Shown: positions 1 through 9,499 of the stretch, one piece after another
Numbering within the stretch: position 1 is the stretch's first letter
How the letters are laid out: every line of letters begins with the position of its first letter
Assembly (NCBI GenBank): GCA_014879945.1
Contig: JACSRE010000197.1
Location: 1 to 42,413, forward strand
Direction: 5' to 3'
DNA from: Myxococcus sp.
GTDB lineage: Bacteria > Myxococcota > Myxococcia > Myxococcales > Myxococcaceae
Length of the DNA stretch: 42,413 nt
Notes under the pieces: model-generated
Told to the model about the DNA's origin: nothing
Databases searched by the model: none
What the model saw: only the letters and a program-made list of their open reading frames with translations
Position numbers and translations under genes: made by a program

Positions 1-272
1 CCTCCCGCGGCGCCGCCGCCCGCTGAGCCGCCGCCCATCGCGTTCGGCGTCTCGCACTGCCCGCTCTGGCACGTCTGTCCGGTGCCGCAGGTGCGGCACT
101 CGGCGCCGCTCGACCCGCAGGCGGCGATGTTGCTGCCCGACTGGCAGTCACCGTTGGCGTCGCAGCACCCCGTCGAGCAGGTCGCAGGCCCGCACCGGCG
201 CACGGGCGGGGTACACGAGAAGAACGCCGCCGGCAGCAGCGCGGCGAGCACGACGAGACGAATCGAGTTCAC
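1..272 (-). CDS. Cys-rich lipoprotein, N-terminal part only (3' end off the window)
   Basis: Only about 90 codons are inside the window and there is no stop before the left edge. The GTG start at 272 has a GAGGAAC ribosome site about six bases upstream. The protein opens with a hydrophobic signal ending in AFFSC, so Cys20 is the likely lipidation site. It continues with a Cys-dense segment (motifs CGPATC, GCCDANG, CRTC, SGQC) and a Gly-rich linker begins at the edge. The first ~80 residues closely match the start of the next gene (371-4921), so the two are tandem paralogues. By analogy it is an envelope lipoprotein whose missing part probably carries Cys-rich or beta-propeller repeats. Function is unknown and the C-terminal content is inference. 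Confidence 0.75.
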   Translation of the reverse strand, partial: MNSIRLVVLAALLPAAFFSCTPPVRRCGPATCSTGCCDANGDCQSGSNIAACGSSGAECRTCGTGQTCQSGQCETPNAMGGGSAGGGAAG

Positions 273-370
273 GGGAGTTCCTCACACACGACGGCCAGCC
301 CCTGCAGTGCCATCAAACCGATGACCCACGCAAGGGGCCCCGCGAATTCGTGGTGAGCCCGCGCTTGACG

Positions 371-3300
371 TCAGCGGCAGGTGCCGGGCGCCGCGACCAC
401 CGCCCGGGCCCCCGGGGCGCCGATCAGCACGACCAGATCTCGCGTCGAGTCGGCGTTGGTCCGCGCCAGCACCACGTCCTCCACCACCGTGCCGGGCGAG
501 TAGCCGCTGGCTACCGACGAGAACCCGAAGGACGCCGCCGCGCCGGGGAGCACCGACACCACCGAGCTCGCGCTGCCGGCCGAGGCCAGATCGAGCAAGC
601 CGTCGTTGTCGAGATCGGCCAGCACCTGCCGAGGCGGGAGGATGGGGATCGAGGTCGAGCTCTGCAGGGTGAAGCCCCCTGCCCCGTTGCCCGCGTACAT
701 GTACCGGCCGAACACGAGATCGGGCTTGCCGTCGCCCGTCATGTCACCGGCCTGCACCGAGAAGTTGGTCGCCGTCGCGGTCGACAGCGACGTGCCCACC
801 AGGAAGCCCACCGAGCCAGGCAAGGCCACGTTCAGCCAGGGCTGCAGGGCGTTGAAGGTCGAGTTCGCGGTGATGAGATCGCGGCGCCCATCGAGGTTGA
901 GGTCGGCGAACGCGAAGCTCGAGACCGCCGTCGTCATCACCGTCACCGGCGGCGCGAAGCTGCCTGAGCCCAGGTTGCGGTACACGTCCACGCCCACCGC
1001 GGAGCCGACGATCAGGTCCTGCGCGGCGTCGTTCGAGACCTCGGCGATGGCCATGAAGGTGGGCTGCGCGCGCAGCGGCAACACCGTGGGAGGGCTCAGG
1101 GTGGAGTTGGTCGCGCCCAGGCGCACCTCGAGCACCGGGCCCATGCCGCCGTCCATCGACCCAAGCGCCGCCACCACGAGATCCTGCGAGGCGTCGCCGT
1201 TGAGGTTGCCGATGGCCGTGCGGTCACCCCGGGTCGAGAAGAGCGGGCCCGCCGTGAAGGCTCCCGTCGCCGACCCGAAGAGGACCTGCGACGTCGAGTC
1301 CTGGGGCACCGTGCCCGAGATGCTGCACTCGATGCCCAGCTGGTTCGCCGAGGTGCAGCTGGTGTCGGGCGTCGAGTAGGTGCACGCAAGGAGGCTCGAG
1401 AGCAGCGAGCTGGAGCATGACGGGCTGCGCATGACGGGGGCGAGCGACGACGCCGACGCGTAGAAGTAGTCGTACCAGCTGCCCAGCCCCACCGAGCGGC
1501 AGGCGACGTTCATCGTCGTCCCCGACGGGAATGAGATCGGGGCGCAGACGGGCCCCCACTGGCCGTTGACCAGCACCTCGAGCCGGCCCTGCACCGTGTT
1601 GTTGACGGTCGTGACGGGGTCGACGAGGCGGGCGTCGGGACCCGAGAAGACCCCCGCCACCGGGCCGGTCGCCACCACGTCAGAGAAGCCGTCTCCGTTG
1701 AGATCGCCCGCCACGATGCGGGTGGCGTTGGGCACGCTGGTGCCCGTCAGCGCCGCGAAGCCGCCGCTGCCGTTGTTGACCGCGGTGACGAGGTTGGTCC
1801 CCGACGGCGAGAAGAGCTCGGGTCGCCCGTCTCCCGTCACGTCGACCGCCGCCAGCCCGTTGAAGAAGGTGACGCCGAAGGTGATGCCGAGCACCTGGGC
1901 GGCCGAGAACGTGCCTCCCACCTGGCTCACGAAGACGCGCACGTCGGTCGACGCGATCACCACGTCGCGCCGGCCGTCGCCGTTGACGTCGGCGATCACG
2001 ATGGCGCGCGCGGCGCCCGGCAGGGCCAGGTAGCTCGAGGCGCCGAAGGCCGGGGCGCTGGTCAGCGGGAACACCCGCGCGCCGTACGTCGTGCCTGCCG
2101 ACACCACCGGCACCACCACGTCGGGAATGCCGTCGGCGGTGACGTCGCCCACGTCCATCATGAAGGCCGAGCCCGAGACGCCGGTGGTGAAGGTCTCGCC
2201 CGCGGGCAGCTGCGCCAGCACGGCGGACGCAGAGGAGAACGGCGTCGTGCCGTTGCCCGTGCCGGGGTAGACGTAGATGGCGTTGCTCGCCGCGGTGGCG
2301 ATGAGGTCGAGGTTCGCGTCGGCGTTCACCGCCGCGGCGCGCACGTTCGAGACGGTGCCGATGCCCAGGCCCGCGCTGACGCCGGTCGAGAGGGGGCTCC
2401 CGGTCAGGCCATTGCCCGCGAAGAGCGCCGCCGACTGCGTGCCCGACGAGGTGTTGAAGCTGAAGACGACGTCGGCCGGCGCGGCGCCCGAGAACTCGCC
2501 GATGGTGGCCGAGGTGGGGGCGAACGAGCCGCCGACCGCCGACGAGGCGGTGACGGTGTACCGGGTGAAGGTGCCCGTGCCGCTGTTGCGGAGCACGTCG
2601 ACCGAGGTGCTGGTGCTCCACAAGACGATCTCCGGGCGCCCGTCTCCGGTGAGGTCGCCCGCCACCAACTGCAGCGGCACCACGCCCAGCGAGGTGGTGG
2701 TGAAGGTCGTCGAGAAGGTGCCCGACGGGCCCGTCATCGAGGCGTTGGGCAGGCCGCGGCGAACGTACAGCGTCGACGACTGGGCCGTCACCATGTCGGC
2801 CAGCCCGTCACCGTCGACGTCCACGATCAAGAACGGGAACGAGGAGGTCGTCATCGCGACCGACGGCAACATCGACGCCAGGCCCACGCCCGACGCGCAG
2901 AACGCGCGGCACTCGCCCTGGGAGCAGCGATCGCTGGCGTTGCAGACGGCGTTGCAGGCGCCGCAGTGGCTCCCGTTGGTCTGGGTGTTGACGCAGGCGC
3001 CGTTGCACGAGGTGATGCAGCCCGTCGTGCAGATGCCGTTGGAGCCGCAGACGCCGCGCTCGAGCGCGACCGTCGAGGAGCAGACCGCGCAGGTCGGGCC
3101 GCAGGCGAGCGTGTAGTCGGTCGGCACGCACTGGTTGCCGTTGGCCGGGCAGCGGTTGGTGCCGGCCCCGCACTCCCACCCGCAGGCGTACTGGCTGGTC
3201 GGCGACGGGCGCGCACAGGTGGTGGTGGTGTTCGGCGGCCCTGCCGGGCAGGCGTTGCAGCTGGTGCCGCAGGTGTCGACGCTGCTGTCGGCGACGCACT

Positions 3301-4921
3301 GCGTGCCGCAGCGGTGGAAGCCCGACATGCAGGTGAAGTCGCAGACGCCGGAGGTGCAGACCGAGGTGCCGTTGGCCGGGGGCGTGCACGTCTGGCAGCT
3401 CGGCCCACAGCTGGTGAGCGAGTCGGCGACGCAGACGTTGTTACAGAAGTTGGGCGTCGTCGTCGACGCGCAGCGCAGGCCGCAGTTGGTGCCGTCGCAG
3501 GTGATGGTGGTGCCGCTGCCCACCGGGCCGTCAGGGCACGGGGTGCACCGGTTGCCGCAGGTGTTGACGTTGAAGTTGGTCACGCACTGGCCGTTGCACT
3601 CGTGGTACCCGACGTTGCACTGCACGCCACAGCTGGTGCCGTTGCAGGTCGCGGTGCCGTTGGCGGGCGCTGGGCACGGCGTGCACGAGGCGCCGCAGGT
3701 CTGCACCGAGGTGTTCGGCGCGCAGGCCGAGTTGCACTGGTGAAAGCCCGCGGCGCAGGTGTAGGTGCACTGGCCGGCCACGCACTGCGGGTTGGTGGCG
3801 CCCACCGGGGGCGTGCACGTCTGACAGCTCGCGCCGCACGAGGTGATCGACTCGGCCACGCACTGGCTCCCGCAGCGGGCGAAGCCGGGGTTGCACTGGA
3901 AGGTGCAGGCCGGCTGGCCGCCGCCGGCCGACATGCACTGCGCGATGGCGTTGGCGGGCACCGGGCAGGCGGTGCAGCTGTTGCCGCAGGTGGCGACGTC
4001 GAAGTTCGAGACGCAGTCGGTGCCGCACTGGTGGAAGCCGGTGGCGCAGACGAAGCCGCAGTCGTTGCCGTCACAGGTCGGCGTCGCGTTGGGCGGCGTG
4101 GTGCAGGCGTCGCAGCGGGTGCCGCAGGTGAGCGCGTCGAAGTTCGAGACGCACTGGTTGCCGCAGCGGTGGTAGCCGGCCGCGCAGGTGAAGTCACAGG
4201 CGCCGTTGGTGCAGGACGGAATCGAGTTCGGCCCGCCGCTGCAGCTGAGGCACTGGGCCCCGCACGCGGTGACGGTGTTCACCGGCACGCAGCCGCCGCC
4301 GCACGAGATCGAGCCCGTGGGGCAGACGCAGACGTTCCGCATCGGGTCGCAGATCTGCCCGTTGCCGCAGTTCTGGTTCGTCTGGCAGCCGAACTCACAC
4401 TTGTTGCTGGCGAGGTTGCAGTAGTGGCTCGCCGGACACGAGGTCGGCGTGCACATCGTCGGCAGCGCCTGACAGCTGCCGCTGGCGCAGTACTGGCCCG
4501 CGGTGCAGGCGCGGCCGCACATGCCGCAGTTGCTGAAGTCCGTCTGGGTGTTGCTGCACGAGGAGCCGCAGAGGGTCAGCCCCGCCGAGCACTGGAGCAC
4601 CACTCCGCCACCCGCGCCGCCGCCCGCGCCACCGGCGCTCCCGCCGCCCATGCTGCCGCCGGTGCCCCCGCCCGTCGCCGCGCCGCCACCCATGTTGGGG
4701 GTGGTGCACTGGCCGCTGTTGCAGGTCTGGTTGGTGGAGCAGGTGCGGCACTCCTCACCCTTCGCGCCGCAGCCCGTCACCGAGCCGCCGCTTTGGCAGA
4801 GCCCGTTGGCGTCGCAGCAGCCGATGGGGCACGTCGCGGGGCCGCACGGACGCACGGTAGGCGGACAGCCGAAGAGCGAGAGCGCCCCCGCGCAGAGGAT
4901 CAGCAGCTTGAGTTGGTTCAT
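371..4921 (-). CDS. Cys-rich FG-GAP/VCBS-repeat lipoprotein with an SRCR-like domain
   Basis: A 1516-residue exported lipoprotein. The ATG at 4921 is preferred over an upstream in-frame ATG at 5014 because it gives a clean signal peptide with lipobox LFGC (Cys19). Then come a paralogue-like Cys segment, a Gly-rich linker (~78-107) and nine tandem ~48-residue Cys repeats (residues 200-634). From ~690 there are many FG-GAP/VCBS-type units with calcium-loop patterns such as DVDGDG, DLTGDG and DLNGDG, expected to form a beta-propeller. Around 1110-1199 these are interrupted by a segment resembling a scavenger-receptor cysteine-rich domain (GRLEVLVNGQWGPVC, ACRSVGLG and later Cys). It is probably surface-exposed and adhesive or binding, but the ligand is unknown. 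A paralogue lies directly downstream. The architecture call is firm; the role is inference. Confidence 0.85.
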   Translation of the reverse strand: MNQLKLLILCAGALSLFGCPPTVRPCGPATCPIGCCDANGLCQSGGSVTGCGAKGEECRTCSTNQTCNSGQCTTPNMGGGAATGGGTGGSMGGGSAGGAGGGAGGGVVLQCSAGLTLCGSSCSNTQTDFSNCGMCGRACTAGQYCASGSCQALPTMCTPTSCPASHYCNLASNKCEFGCQTNQNCGNGQICDPMRNVCVCPTGSISCGGGCVPVNTVTACGAQCLSCSGGPNSIPSCTNGACDFTCAAGYHRCGNQCVSNFDALTCGTRCDACTTPPNATPTCDGNDCGFVCATGFHQCGTDCVSNFDVATCGNSCTACPVPANAIAQCMSAGGGQPACTFQCNPGFARCGSQCVAESITSCGASCQTCTPPVGATNPQCVAGQCTYTCAAGFHQCNSACAPNTSVQTCGASCTPCPAPANGTATCNGTSCGVQCNVGYHECNGQCVTNFNVNTCGNRCTPCPDGPVGSGTTITCDGTNCGLRCASTTTPNFCNNVCVADSLTSCGPSCQTCTPPANGTSVCTSGVCDFTCMSGFHRCGTQCVADSSVDTCGTSCNACPAGPPNTTTTCARPSPTSQYACGWECGAGTNRCPANGNQCVPTDYTLACGPTCAVCSSTVALERGVCGSNGICTTGCITSCNGACVNTQTNGSHCGACNAVCNASDRCSQGECRAFCASGVGLASMLPSVAMTTSSFPFLIVDVDGDGLADMVTAQSSTLYVRRGLPNASMTGPSGTFSTTFTTTSLGVVPLQLVAGDLTGDGRPEIVLWSTSTSVDVLRNSGTGTFTRYTVTASSAVGGSFAPTSATIGEFSGAAPADVVFSFNTSSGTQSAALFAGNGLTGSPLSTGVSAGLGIGTVSNVRAAAVNADANLDLIATAASNAIYVYPGTGNGTTPFSSASAVLAQLPAGETFTTGVSGSAFMMDVGDVTADGIPDVVVPVVSAGTTYGARVFPLTSAPAFGASSYLALPGAARAIVIADVNGDGRRDVVIASTDVRVFVSQVGGTFSAAQVLGITFGVTFFNGLAAVDVTGDGRPELFSPSGTNLVTAVNNGSGGFAALTGTSVPNATRIVAGDLNGDGFSDVVATGPVAGVFSGPDARLVDPVTTVNNTVQGRLEVLVNGQWGPVCAPISFPSGTTMNVACRSVGLGSWYDYFYASASSLAPVMRSPSCSSSLLSSLLACTYSTPDTSCTSANQLGIECSISGTVPQDSTSQVLFGSATGAFTAGPLFSTRGDRTAIGNLNGDASQDLVVAALGSMDGGMGPVLEVRLGATNSTLSPPTVLPLRAQPTFMAIAEVSNDAAQDLIVGSAVGVDVYRNLGSGSFAPPVTVMTTAVSSFAFADLNLDGRRDLITANSTFNALQPWLNVALPGSVGFLVGTSLSTATATNFSVQAGDMTGDGKPDLVFGRYMYAGNGAGGFTLQSSTSIPILPPRQVLADLDNDGLLDLASAGSASSVVSVLPGAAASFGFSSVASGYSPGTVVEDVVLARTNADSTRDLVVLIGAPGARAVVAAPGTCR
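3020..4324 (-). repeat. Nine tandem ~48-residue Cys-rich protein repeats
   Basis: These are coding repeats within the large lipoprotein, residues about 200-634. Each unit follows the plan C-x2-G-(Y/F)-x2-C-x3-C-V, about eight residues, C-G-x2-C-x2-C, a short Pro/Thr/Asn-rich stretch, then C-x4-C. Typical pieces are CAAGYHRCG, CATGFHQCG and CNPGFARCG. Units vary from about 46 to 53 residues and differ in DNA sequence, so they are old duplications, not a recent expansion. Six or more Cys per unit suggests disulfide-bonded modules outside the cytoplasm. Confidence 0.8.
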
Positions 4922-5045
4922 GAAGATCAGTCCCGGAAGGTGAGGCCTCGGCCTACAGACACCTGAATTGGCGGAGAACCGCAAGAGCGGCGCACCTCTG
5001 ACGACATGCCCCACCCTCGATTCAAGGGGTTGTGTATCGAAACGG

Positions 5046-6293
5046 CTACTCGGCGCGCATGGCGTCCACCGGGTCCAGCCGCGCCGCCCGCGCCGCCGGG
5101 TAGATGCCGAACACCAGGCCTACGCCCGAGCTCATCACCAGCGACAGCACGGCCGCCCAGATCGGCACCGCGGTGTAGAGCCCCAGCGCCCACCGCCCCA
5201 GGCCCGCCAGGCCCAGGCCGATCGCCAGGCCCACCAGCCCTCCGACCAGCGACAGCGCGAAGGCCTCGGTGGCGAACTGCGCGAGGATTCGGGAGCGGCG
5301 CGCGCCGAGCGCCTTTCGCACGCCGATCTCGCGGGTCCGCTCCGAGACCGACACCAGCATGATGTTGAGAATGCCGATGCCGCCGACCAGCAGCGAGAGC
5401 AGGCACACGCCGAAGGTGGCCGCGGTGATCACCTGCGAGAGATCGTTGAGCGTCTTGGCCATCGACTCGTTGGTCGACACCTCGAAGTTGTTGTCTTCAT
5501 CGGGCGCCAGGCGGCGGCGCTGGCGCATCAGCCGGGTCACCTCCTCCATCGCGGGCTCGAAGCGCTCGAGATCGTGCGCCTCGACGCTGATCGAGACCGT
5601 GCGCCGCTTGCCGTAGAGCGCGAGGAAGCCGGTCATGGGCGTCAGCACCACGTTGTCGAGGTTGAACAGGCCCAGCACCTTGCCGCGCCGCTCCAGCACC
5701 CCGATGACGGTGAAGGGGCGCCCGCGCAGGCGCACCTCCTGGCCGATGGGGTCGAGGCTGGGGAAGAGCTTGTCGGCGACGTCGGGCCCGAGCACCGCGA
5801 GCTGGCGCCCGTCGAGATCCTCCTGCTCGTTGAAGTAGCGCCCGTTGGCCACCACCACGCCCGACGTCTCGGGGTACTCCACGGTGGTGCCGAGGATGAA
5901 GACGCCCGGCTGGGTCTCGGTCATCGCGGTGCGCACGCGCTGGCCGGGCTGCCACGACGAGGCGCTGGTGCGCTTCACCGACGGGCAGTGCTCGAGAATG
6001 GCCCGCCTGTCGTCGAGGGTCAGCACCGGCCTGGCGGCGATCTTGTTCCAGTTGAGCCGATCGCCCCCGCCGAACCGAAAGCCCTGGGGCCACTTGTCCA
6101 CCCGGAAGACGTTGGCGCCCAGCTGCGAGAGATCCTTGTTCACCTTCAGCCGCAGCCCCTCGAGCAGGGCCATCATCGTCATCACCGTCGCGACGCCGAT
6201 CACGATGCCCAGGAGCGTCAGCGCGGTGCGCAGCGGGTGGGCGATGAAGGTGCCCGCCGCCAGCCTCAGGTTGTCGAAGAAGGCGCGCAGCAT
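5046..6293 (-). CDS. MacB/FtsX-type ABC transporter permease (second permease of the operon)
   Basis: A 415-residue inner-membrane permease of the MacB/FtsX family, without a fused ATPase. One membrane segment lies near the N-terminus (~22-45), followed by a large periplasmic domain (~50-280) and three C-terminal helices (~288-400). Family motifs are GGIGILNIMLVSVSERTREIG and the closing FGIYPAARAARLDP. The ATG at 6293 has AGGAG five bases upstream; a GTG at 6299 overlaps the previous stop but would sit on that ribosome site, so ATG is preferred. It follows another permease of the same family by two bases, so the pair probably forms a heterodimer energised by the ATPase at 7519-8226. Substrate is unknown. 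Confidence 0.88.
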   Translation of the reverse strand: MLRAFFDNLRLAAGTFIAHPLRTALTLLGIVIGVATVMTMMALLEGLRLKVNKDLSQLGANVFRVDKWPQGFRFGGGDRLNWNKIAARPVLTLDDRRAILEHCPSVKRTSASSWQPGQRVRTAMTETQPGVFILGTTVEYPETSGVVVANGRYFNEQEDLDGRQLAVLGPDVADKLFPSLDPIGQEVRLRGRPFTVIGVLERRGKVLGLFNLDNVVLTPMTGFLALYGKRRTVSISVEAHDLERFEPAMEEVTRLMRQRRRLAPDEDNNFEVSTNESMAKTLNDLSQVITAATFGVCLLSLLVGGIGILNIMLVSVSERTREIGVRKALGARRSRILAQFATEAFALSLVGGLVGLAIGLGLAGLGRWALGLYTAVPIWAAVLSLVMSSGVGLVFGIYPAARAARLDPVDAMRAE

Positions 6294-6295
6294 CG

Positions 6296-7522
6296 TCACT
6301 CCTGCCTGAGCGCTTCGACCGGGTCGAGGTTGGCCGCCCGCGCCGCGGGCCAGATGCCGAAGAGCAGGCCCACCAGCGCCGCGAAGAGCACGCCGAACAC
6401 CACGGTGAGGGGCTTCACGGTCGCCGCCAGCGGCGTCACCAGGCTCAAGACCTTGGCCCCGCCCAGGCCCACCACCGTGCCCAGCGCGCCGCCGACCGCC
6501 GACACCACGATCGCCTCGAGCATGAACTGCACGATGATGGTGCGCTTGCGCGCGCCCAGCGCCCGGCGAACGCCGATCTCCCGGGTCCGCTCGCGCACCG
6601 ACACCAGCATGATGTTCATGATGCCGATGCCGCCCACCAGCAGGGTGATGAAGCCGATGCCCAGGGCGACGCCGTAGAGCGCGCCGGTGAGCTGCTGGTA
6701 GGTGCTGGCGAGCTGCTCGGGCCGGTTGATGGCGAAGTCGTCGGGCTTGTCGGGCGGCGTCTGGCGCGCGCGCCTGAGGATGCCCACCAGCTGATCCTCC
6801 ACCGCCTCGAGCTGGTCGGGGTTCTTCACCGCGATGCCGATGGTGTAGCTGCGCCGCCCCGCGAAGAAGCTGGTGAAGGTGCGGAAGGGAATGACGACCC
6901 GCAGGTCCTGCGAGCTGTCGAGCAGCTTGCCCTTGCGCGCCAGCGTGCCCACCACGGTGAAGGGCTTCTTCCCCACGCGAATCGACTGCCCCACGGGGTT
7001 GACGTCGGGGAAGAGCGTGTCGGCCACGTCGGCGCCCAGCACCGCCACCAGCCCGCGGTTGTCGTCATCGGACTGGGTGAAGAAGCGGCCCCGGCTGACC
7101 TCGAAGCCCGTCACGCGCGGCCACTCCTCCGAGGCCCCCGAGATCACCACCGCCGGCAGCTCGACGCCCAGGAAGGCCACGTCGGCGTTGTCGTCGACCA
7201 TCGGCGTCACCGTCTCGCAGAGGCTGCACTGCGCGCGCACCGCCTCGACGTGGGCCCGGGTGAGGTTCTTGCGGTTCCTGAACTCCCACCAGTTGCCCAT
7301 CTGCACCCAGGGCTGCTTCGAGACGTAGACCGAGGTCGAGCCCAGCGTCGCCAGCTGCTTCTCGAACGAGCTGTCGAGGCCCTGGGTGATGCCGAGGATT
7401 GCCAGCAGGGTGGCCACGCCGATGCCCACGCCCACGGTGGTCAGCAGCGTGCGCAGGCGGTGCGCCGAGAGCGAGCGCACGGCGATCGACGCGCCCTCGA
7501 CCAGGTCCACGCGCCAGCTCAT
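6296..7522 (-). CDS. MacB/FtsX-type ABC transporter permease (first permease of the operon)
   Basis: A 408-residue permease with the MacB plan: an N-terminal membrane helix around 25-47, a periplasmic MacB-PCD-like domain up to ~280, and three C-terminal helices. Motifs include [21 protein letters not shown] and the ending [21 protein letters not shown]. Its ATG overlaps the stop of the ATPase gene (ATGA), so translation is probably coupled. It resembles the second permease (5046-6293) throughout but differs in the periplasmic domain, which contains a two-Cys CSLC stretch absent from its partner. It probably pairs with that protein in a tripartite efflux or lipoprotein-handling machine with the adaptor and outer-membrane protein upstream. 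Confidence 0.88.
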   Translation of the reverse strand: MSWRVDLVEGASIAVRSLSAHRLRTLLTTVGVGIGVATLLAILGITQGLDSSFEKQLATLGSTSVYVSKQPWVQMGNWWEFRNRKNLTRAHVEAVRAQCSLCETVTPMVDDNADVAFLGVELPAVVISGASEEWPRVTGFEVSRGRFFTQSDDDNRGLVAVLGADVADTLFPDVNPVGQSIRVGKKPFTVVGTLARKGKLLDSSQDLRVVIPFRTFTSFFAGRRSYTIGIAVKNPDQLEAVEDQLVGILRRARQTPPDKPDDFAINRPEQLASTYQQLTGALYGVALGIGFITLLVGGIGIMNIMLVSVRERTREIGVRRALGARKRTIIVQFMLEAIVVSAVGGALGTVVGLGGAKVLSLVTPLAATVKPLTVVFGVLFAALVGLLFGIWPAARAANLDPVEALRQE

Positions 7523-8226
7523 GGCCGAAGGCCTCCGAACGCCACCTGCTCGCCGGGCCCGTCGCCGACCACCAGCCCGTCCGACAGCCGCACCGCCCGC
7601 GGGCACCGCGCCGCCAGCTTCGGCTCGTGCGTCACCAGCACGATGGTGTGCCCCTGCTGGTGGAGCTCCTCGAACAGCTTCACGATCTCTTCGCCGGTGG
7701 CGCTGTCGAGGTTGCCCGTCGGCTCGTCGGCCAGCAGCAGCGACGGCTCGGCCGCGAGCGCCCGCGCGATGGCGACCCGCTGGCGCTGACCGCCCGAGAG
7801 CTCGGTCGGCTTGTGCAGCATGCGGTTGTCGAGCTTCACCTTCTGGAGCGCCTCGATCGCGCGCGCGCGGCGCACCTTCGCCTTCTCGCCCCGGTACACC
7901 AGTGGCAGCTCGACGTTGGCCAGGGCCGTCTCGCGGGGGAGCAGCTGGAAGTTCTGGAAGATGAACCCGATCTCGCGGTTGCGGATGTCGGCGAGGGCGT
8001 CGTCCGACAAGCGCGAGACGTCGTGGCCGTTGAGCCGGTAGGTGCCCCGCGTCGGCGTGTCGAGGCAGCCGATCACGTTCATCAGCGTCGACTTGCCCGA
8101 GCCCGACTGCCCGATGATGGCGACCCACTCGCCCTTCTCGATGTGCACGGTGACGCCGGCCAGCGCGCGCACCAGCTCGCCGCCCACCACGTACTCCCGC
8201 GCGATGTCGTCGAGCTCGATCAGCAT
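7519..8226 (-). CDS. ABC transporter ATP-binding protein, MacB/LolD type
   Basis: A complete 235-residue ATPase. Visible motifs are Walker [10 protein letters not shown] (39-47), Q-loop around FIFQNFQ (88-94), signature LSGGQRQR (143-150), Walker B LLLADEP (163-169) with GNLD following, and the switch His in VTHE (H200). [15 protein letters not shown] and ADEPTGNLD are typical of the LolD/MacB/FtsE branch, which powers mechanotransmission permeases. The ATG at 8226 lies four bases after the adaptor stop, and the gene ends by ATGA overlap with the first permease. It acts on the cytoplasmic face of the two-permease complex encoded next to it. Confidence 0.95.
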   Translation of the reverse strand: MLIELDDIAREYVVGGELVRALAGVTVHIEKGEWVAIIGQSGSGKSTLMNVIGCLDTPTRGTYRLNGHDVSRLSDDALADIRNREIGFIFQNFQLLPRETALANVELPLVYRGEKAKVRRARAIEALQKVKLDNRMLHKPTELSGGQRQRVAIARALAAEPSLLLADEPTGNLDSATGEEIVKLFEELHQQGHTIVLVTHEPKLAARCPRAVRLSDGLVVGDGPGEQVAFGGLRP

Positions 8227-8230
8227 GGCG

Positions 8231-9499
8231 TCAACCGCGCTTGCCGCCCTTGCGGCCGCCCTGCCCCGGCTTCACGGCGTCGACCGTGTCCCCTTCTTTG
8301 AGCTCCTTGGCGAGCGTGCGGTACGGCCCCTCGACGATGCGCTCCCCCTCGGCGAGGCCCTCGACGATCTCGATGTCGGTGTCCGAGGCGATGCCGGTGC
8401 GGACCCGCCGAACGCTGACCTTCTGATCGGGGCCCACCACGAAGACCACCTTCGCGAAGCGGTCGCCGGTGCGGCCCTTCGGCTGCAGCGGCTTGCCCTC
8501 GACGGGCACCGCGGCGTCGCTGAGCGAAGCCTCGGGGCGCACCGTCACGGCCTGCACCGGCACCACCACCGCCGACTCGCGCTGCTCCGCGGTGATGCGC
8601 ACCTCGGCGCTCATGCCCGGCATCACGCCCGGCGGCCTCGAGGTGAGCGCGACGGTGACGGGGAAGCTGGTGGTCTCCTGCTCGGAGCCCTGGTTTCGAA
8701 TCAGCGCCTTCTGGGCGATCTCGACCACCGTGCCGTCGAAGGTCTGGCCCTCGAGGGCGTCGATCTTCACGTCGGCGCGCTGCTCCGCGGCCAGGTGCAC
8801 CACCTCGTGCTCGCCCACCTCGATCTTCACCTCCATCGACGCCAGGGCGGCCAGGGTCAGCACCACGTCTTCGTTGAAGTCGCTGCCACGCACGCGCTCG
8901 CCCACCTCACGCGTGCGCTCGATCACCGTGGCGTCGATGGGCGAGATGAGCGTCGTCTTGGCGAGGTTGTTCTGTGCTTCGTCGAGCACCGCCTGCTGCT
9001 GGCTGACGCGATCGTTGAGCGCCGCGACGCGCGATCGGGCGGCGGCGACCGACGACTGCGCGCCCTCGACCTCGGCCTGCGACGAGAGCCCCTTGGCCGC
9101 CAGGCCCTGCACCCGCTCCAGCTCGCGCTGGGTGCGCTCGACCTCGACGGCCGCGGTGGCCACGTCGGACTTCGCGGCGTTCTGCGCGGCCTGGGCCTGG
9201 CGCACGTTGGCCTCGAAGCGCCGGCGGTCGATGCGGCCGAGCACCTGGCCCTTCTTCACCTGATCGCCCTCCTTCACCGTCAGCTCGATCAGATCGCCCG
9301 AGAGGCTCGAGCTGATCTTCACCGTGGTGGCGGGCTGCACCTTGCCGGCCCCGGTGACGGTGCGGGTGATGGGCGCCCGCTTCGCCGCGCCCAGCTGCAC
9401 CTCGACGGGCGGCGGCGGCCGCTCCCTGAGGCCGGCCACGGTGATGGCGACGAGGCCGGCGACGATCACCAGCGCGATGAGGGCTTTCCACCAGGTCAT
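8231..9499 (-). CDS. Periplasmic adaptor (membrane fusion protein), MacA/HlyD family
   Basis: A 422-residue adaptor. An N-terminal membrane anchor ([21 protein letters not shown]) leads into a split lipoyl domain ([17 protein letters not shown] on one side, [12 protein letters not shown] on the other) flanking an Ala/Gln-rich coiled-coil hairpin (~95-175), then beta-barrel and membrane-proximal domains. This is the standard MacA/HlyD layout and length. The C-terminus is a short Gly/Lys/Arg-rich tail ([10 protein letters not shown]) of unknown meaning. The start overlaps the TolC-like stop (ATGA). It should bridge the inner-membrane permeases and the outer-membrane channel of the same operon. 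Confidence 0.92.
   Translation of the reverse strand: MTWWKALIALVIVAGLVAITVAGLRERPPPPVEVQLGAAKRAPITRTVTGAGKVQPATTVKISSSLSGDLIELTVKEGDQVKKGQVLGRIDRRRFEANVRQAQAAQNAAKSDVATAAVEVERTQRELERVQGLAAKGLSSQAEVEGAQSSVAAARSRVAALNDRVSQQQAVLDEAQNNLAKTTLISPIDATVIERTREVGERVRGSDFNEDVVLTLAALASMEVKIEVGEHEVVHLAAEQRADVKIDALEGQTFDGTVVEIAQKALIRNQGSEQETTSFPVTVALTSRPPGVMPGMSAEVRITAEQRESAVVVPVQAVTVRPEASLSDAAVPVEGKPLQPKGRTGDRFAKVVFVVGPDQKVSVRRVRTGIASDTDIEIVEGLAEGERIVEGPYRTLAKELKEGDTVDAVKPGQGGRKGGKRG

Noticed and set aside
3020-4324. Regularly spaced repeats considered as a CRISPR array
   Set aside because: Spacing is ~145 bp, the DNA copies are diverged, and the periodicity is explained by Cys-rich protein repeats in frame.
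2966-4966. Long plus-strand open frame of 666 codons opposite the Cys-rich lipoprotein
   Set aside because: It is Ala/Arg/Gly low-complexity sequence with no domains and lies fully antisense to a gene with clear lipobox, Cys repeats and FG-GAP motifs; long antisense frames are common at this GC content.
4994-5041. Short inverted repeats downstream of the last permease gene considered as a terminator
   Set aside because: Arms are only four to five bases (for example TCGAT and ATCGA) and no T-run follows.
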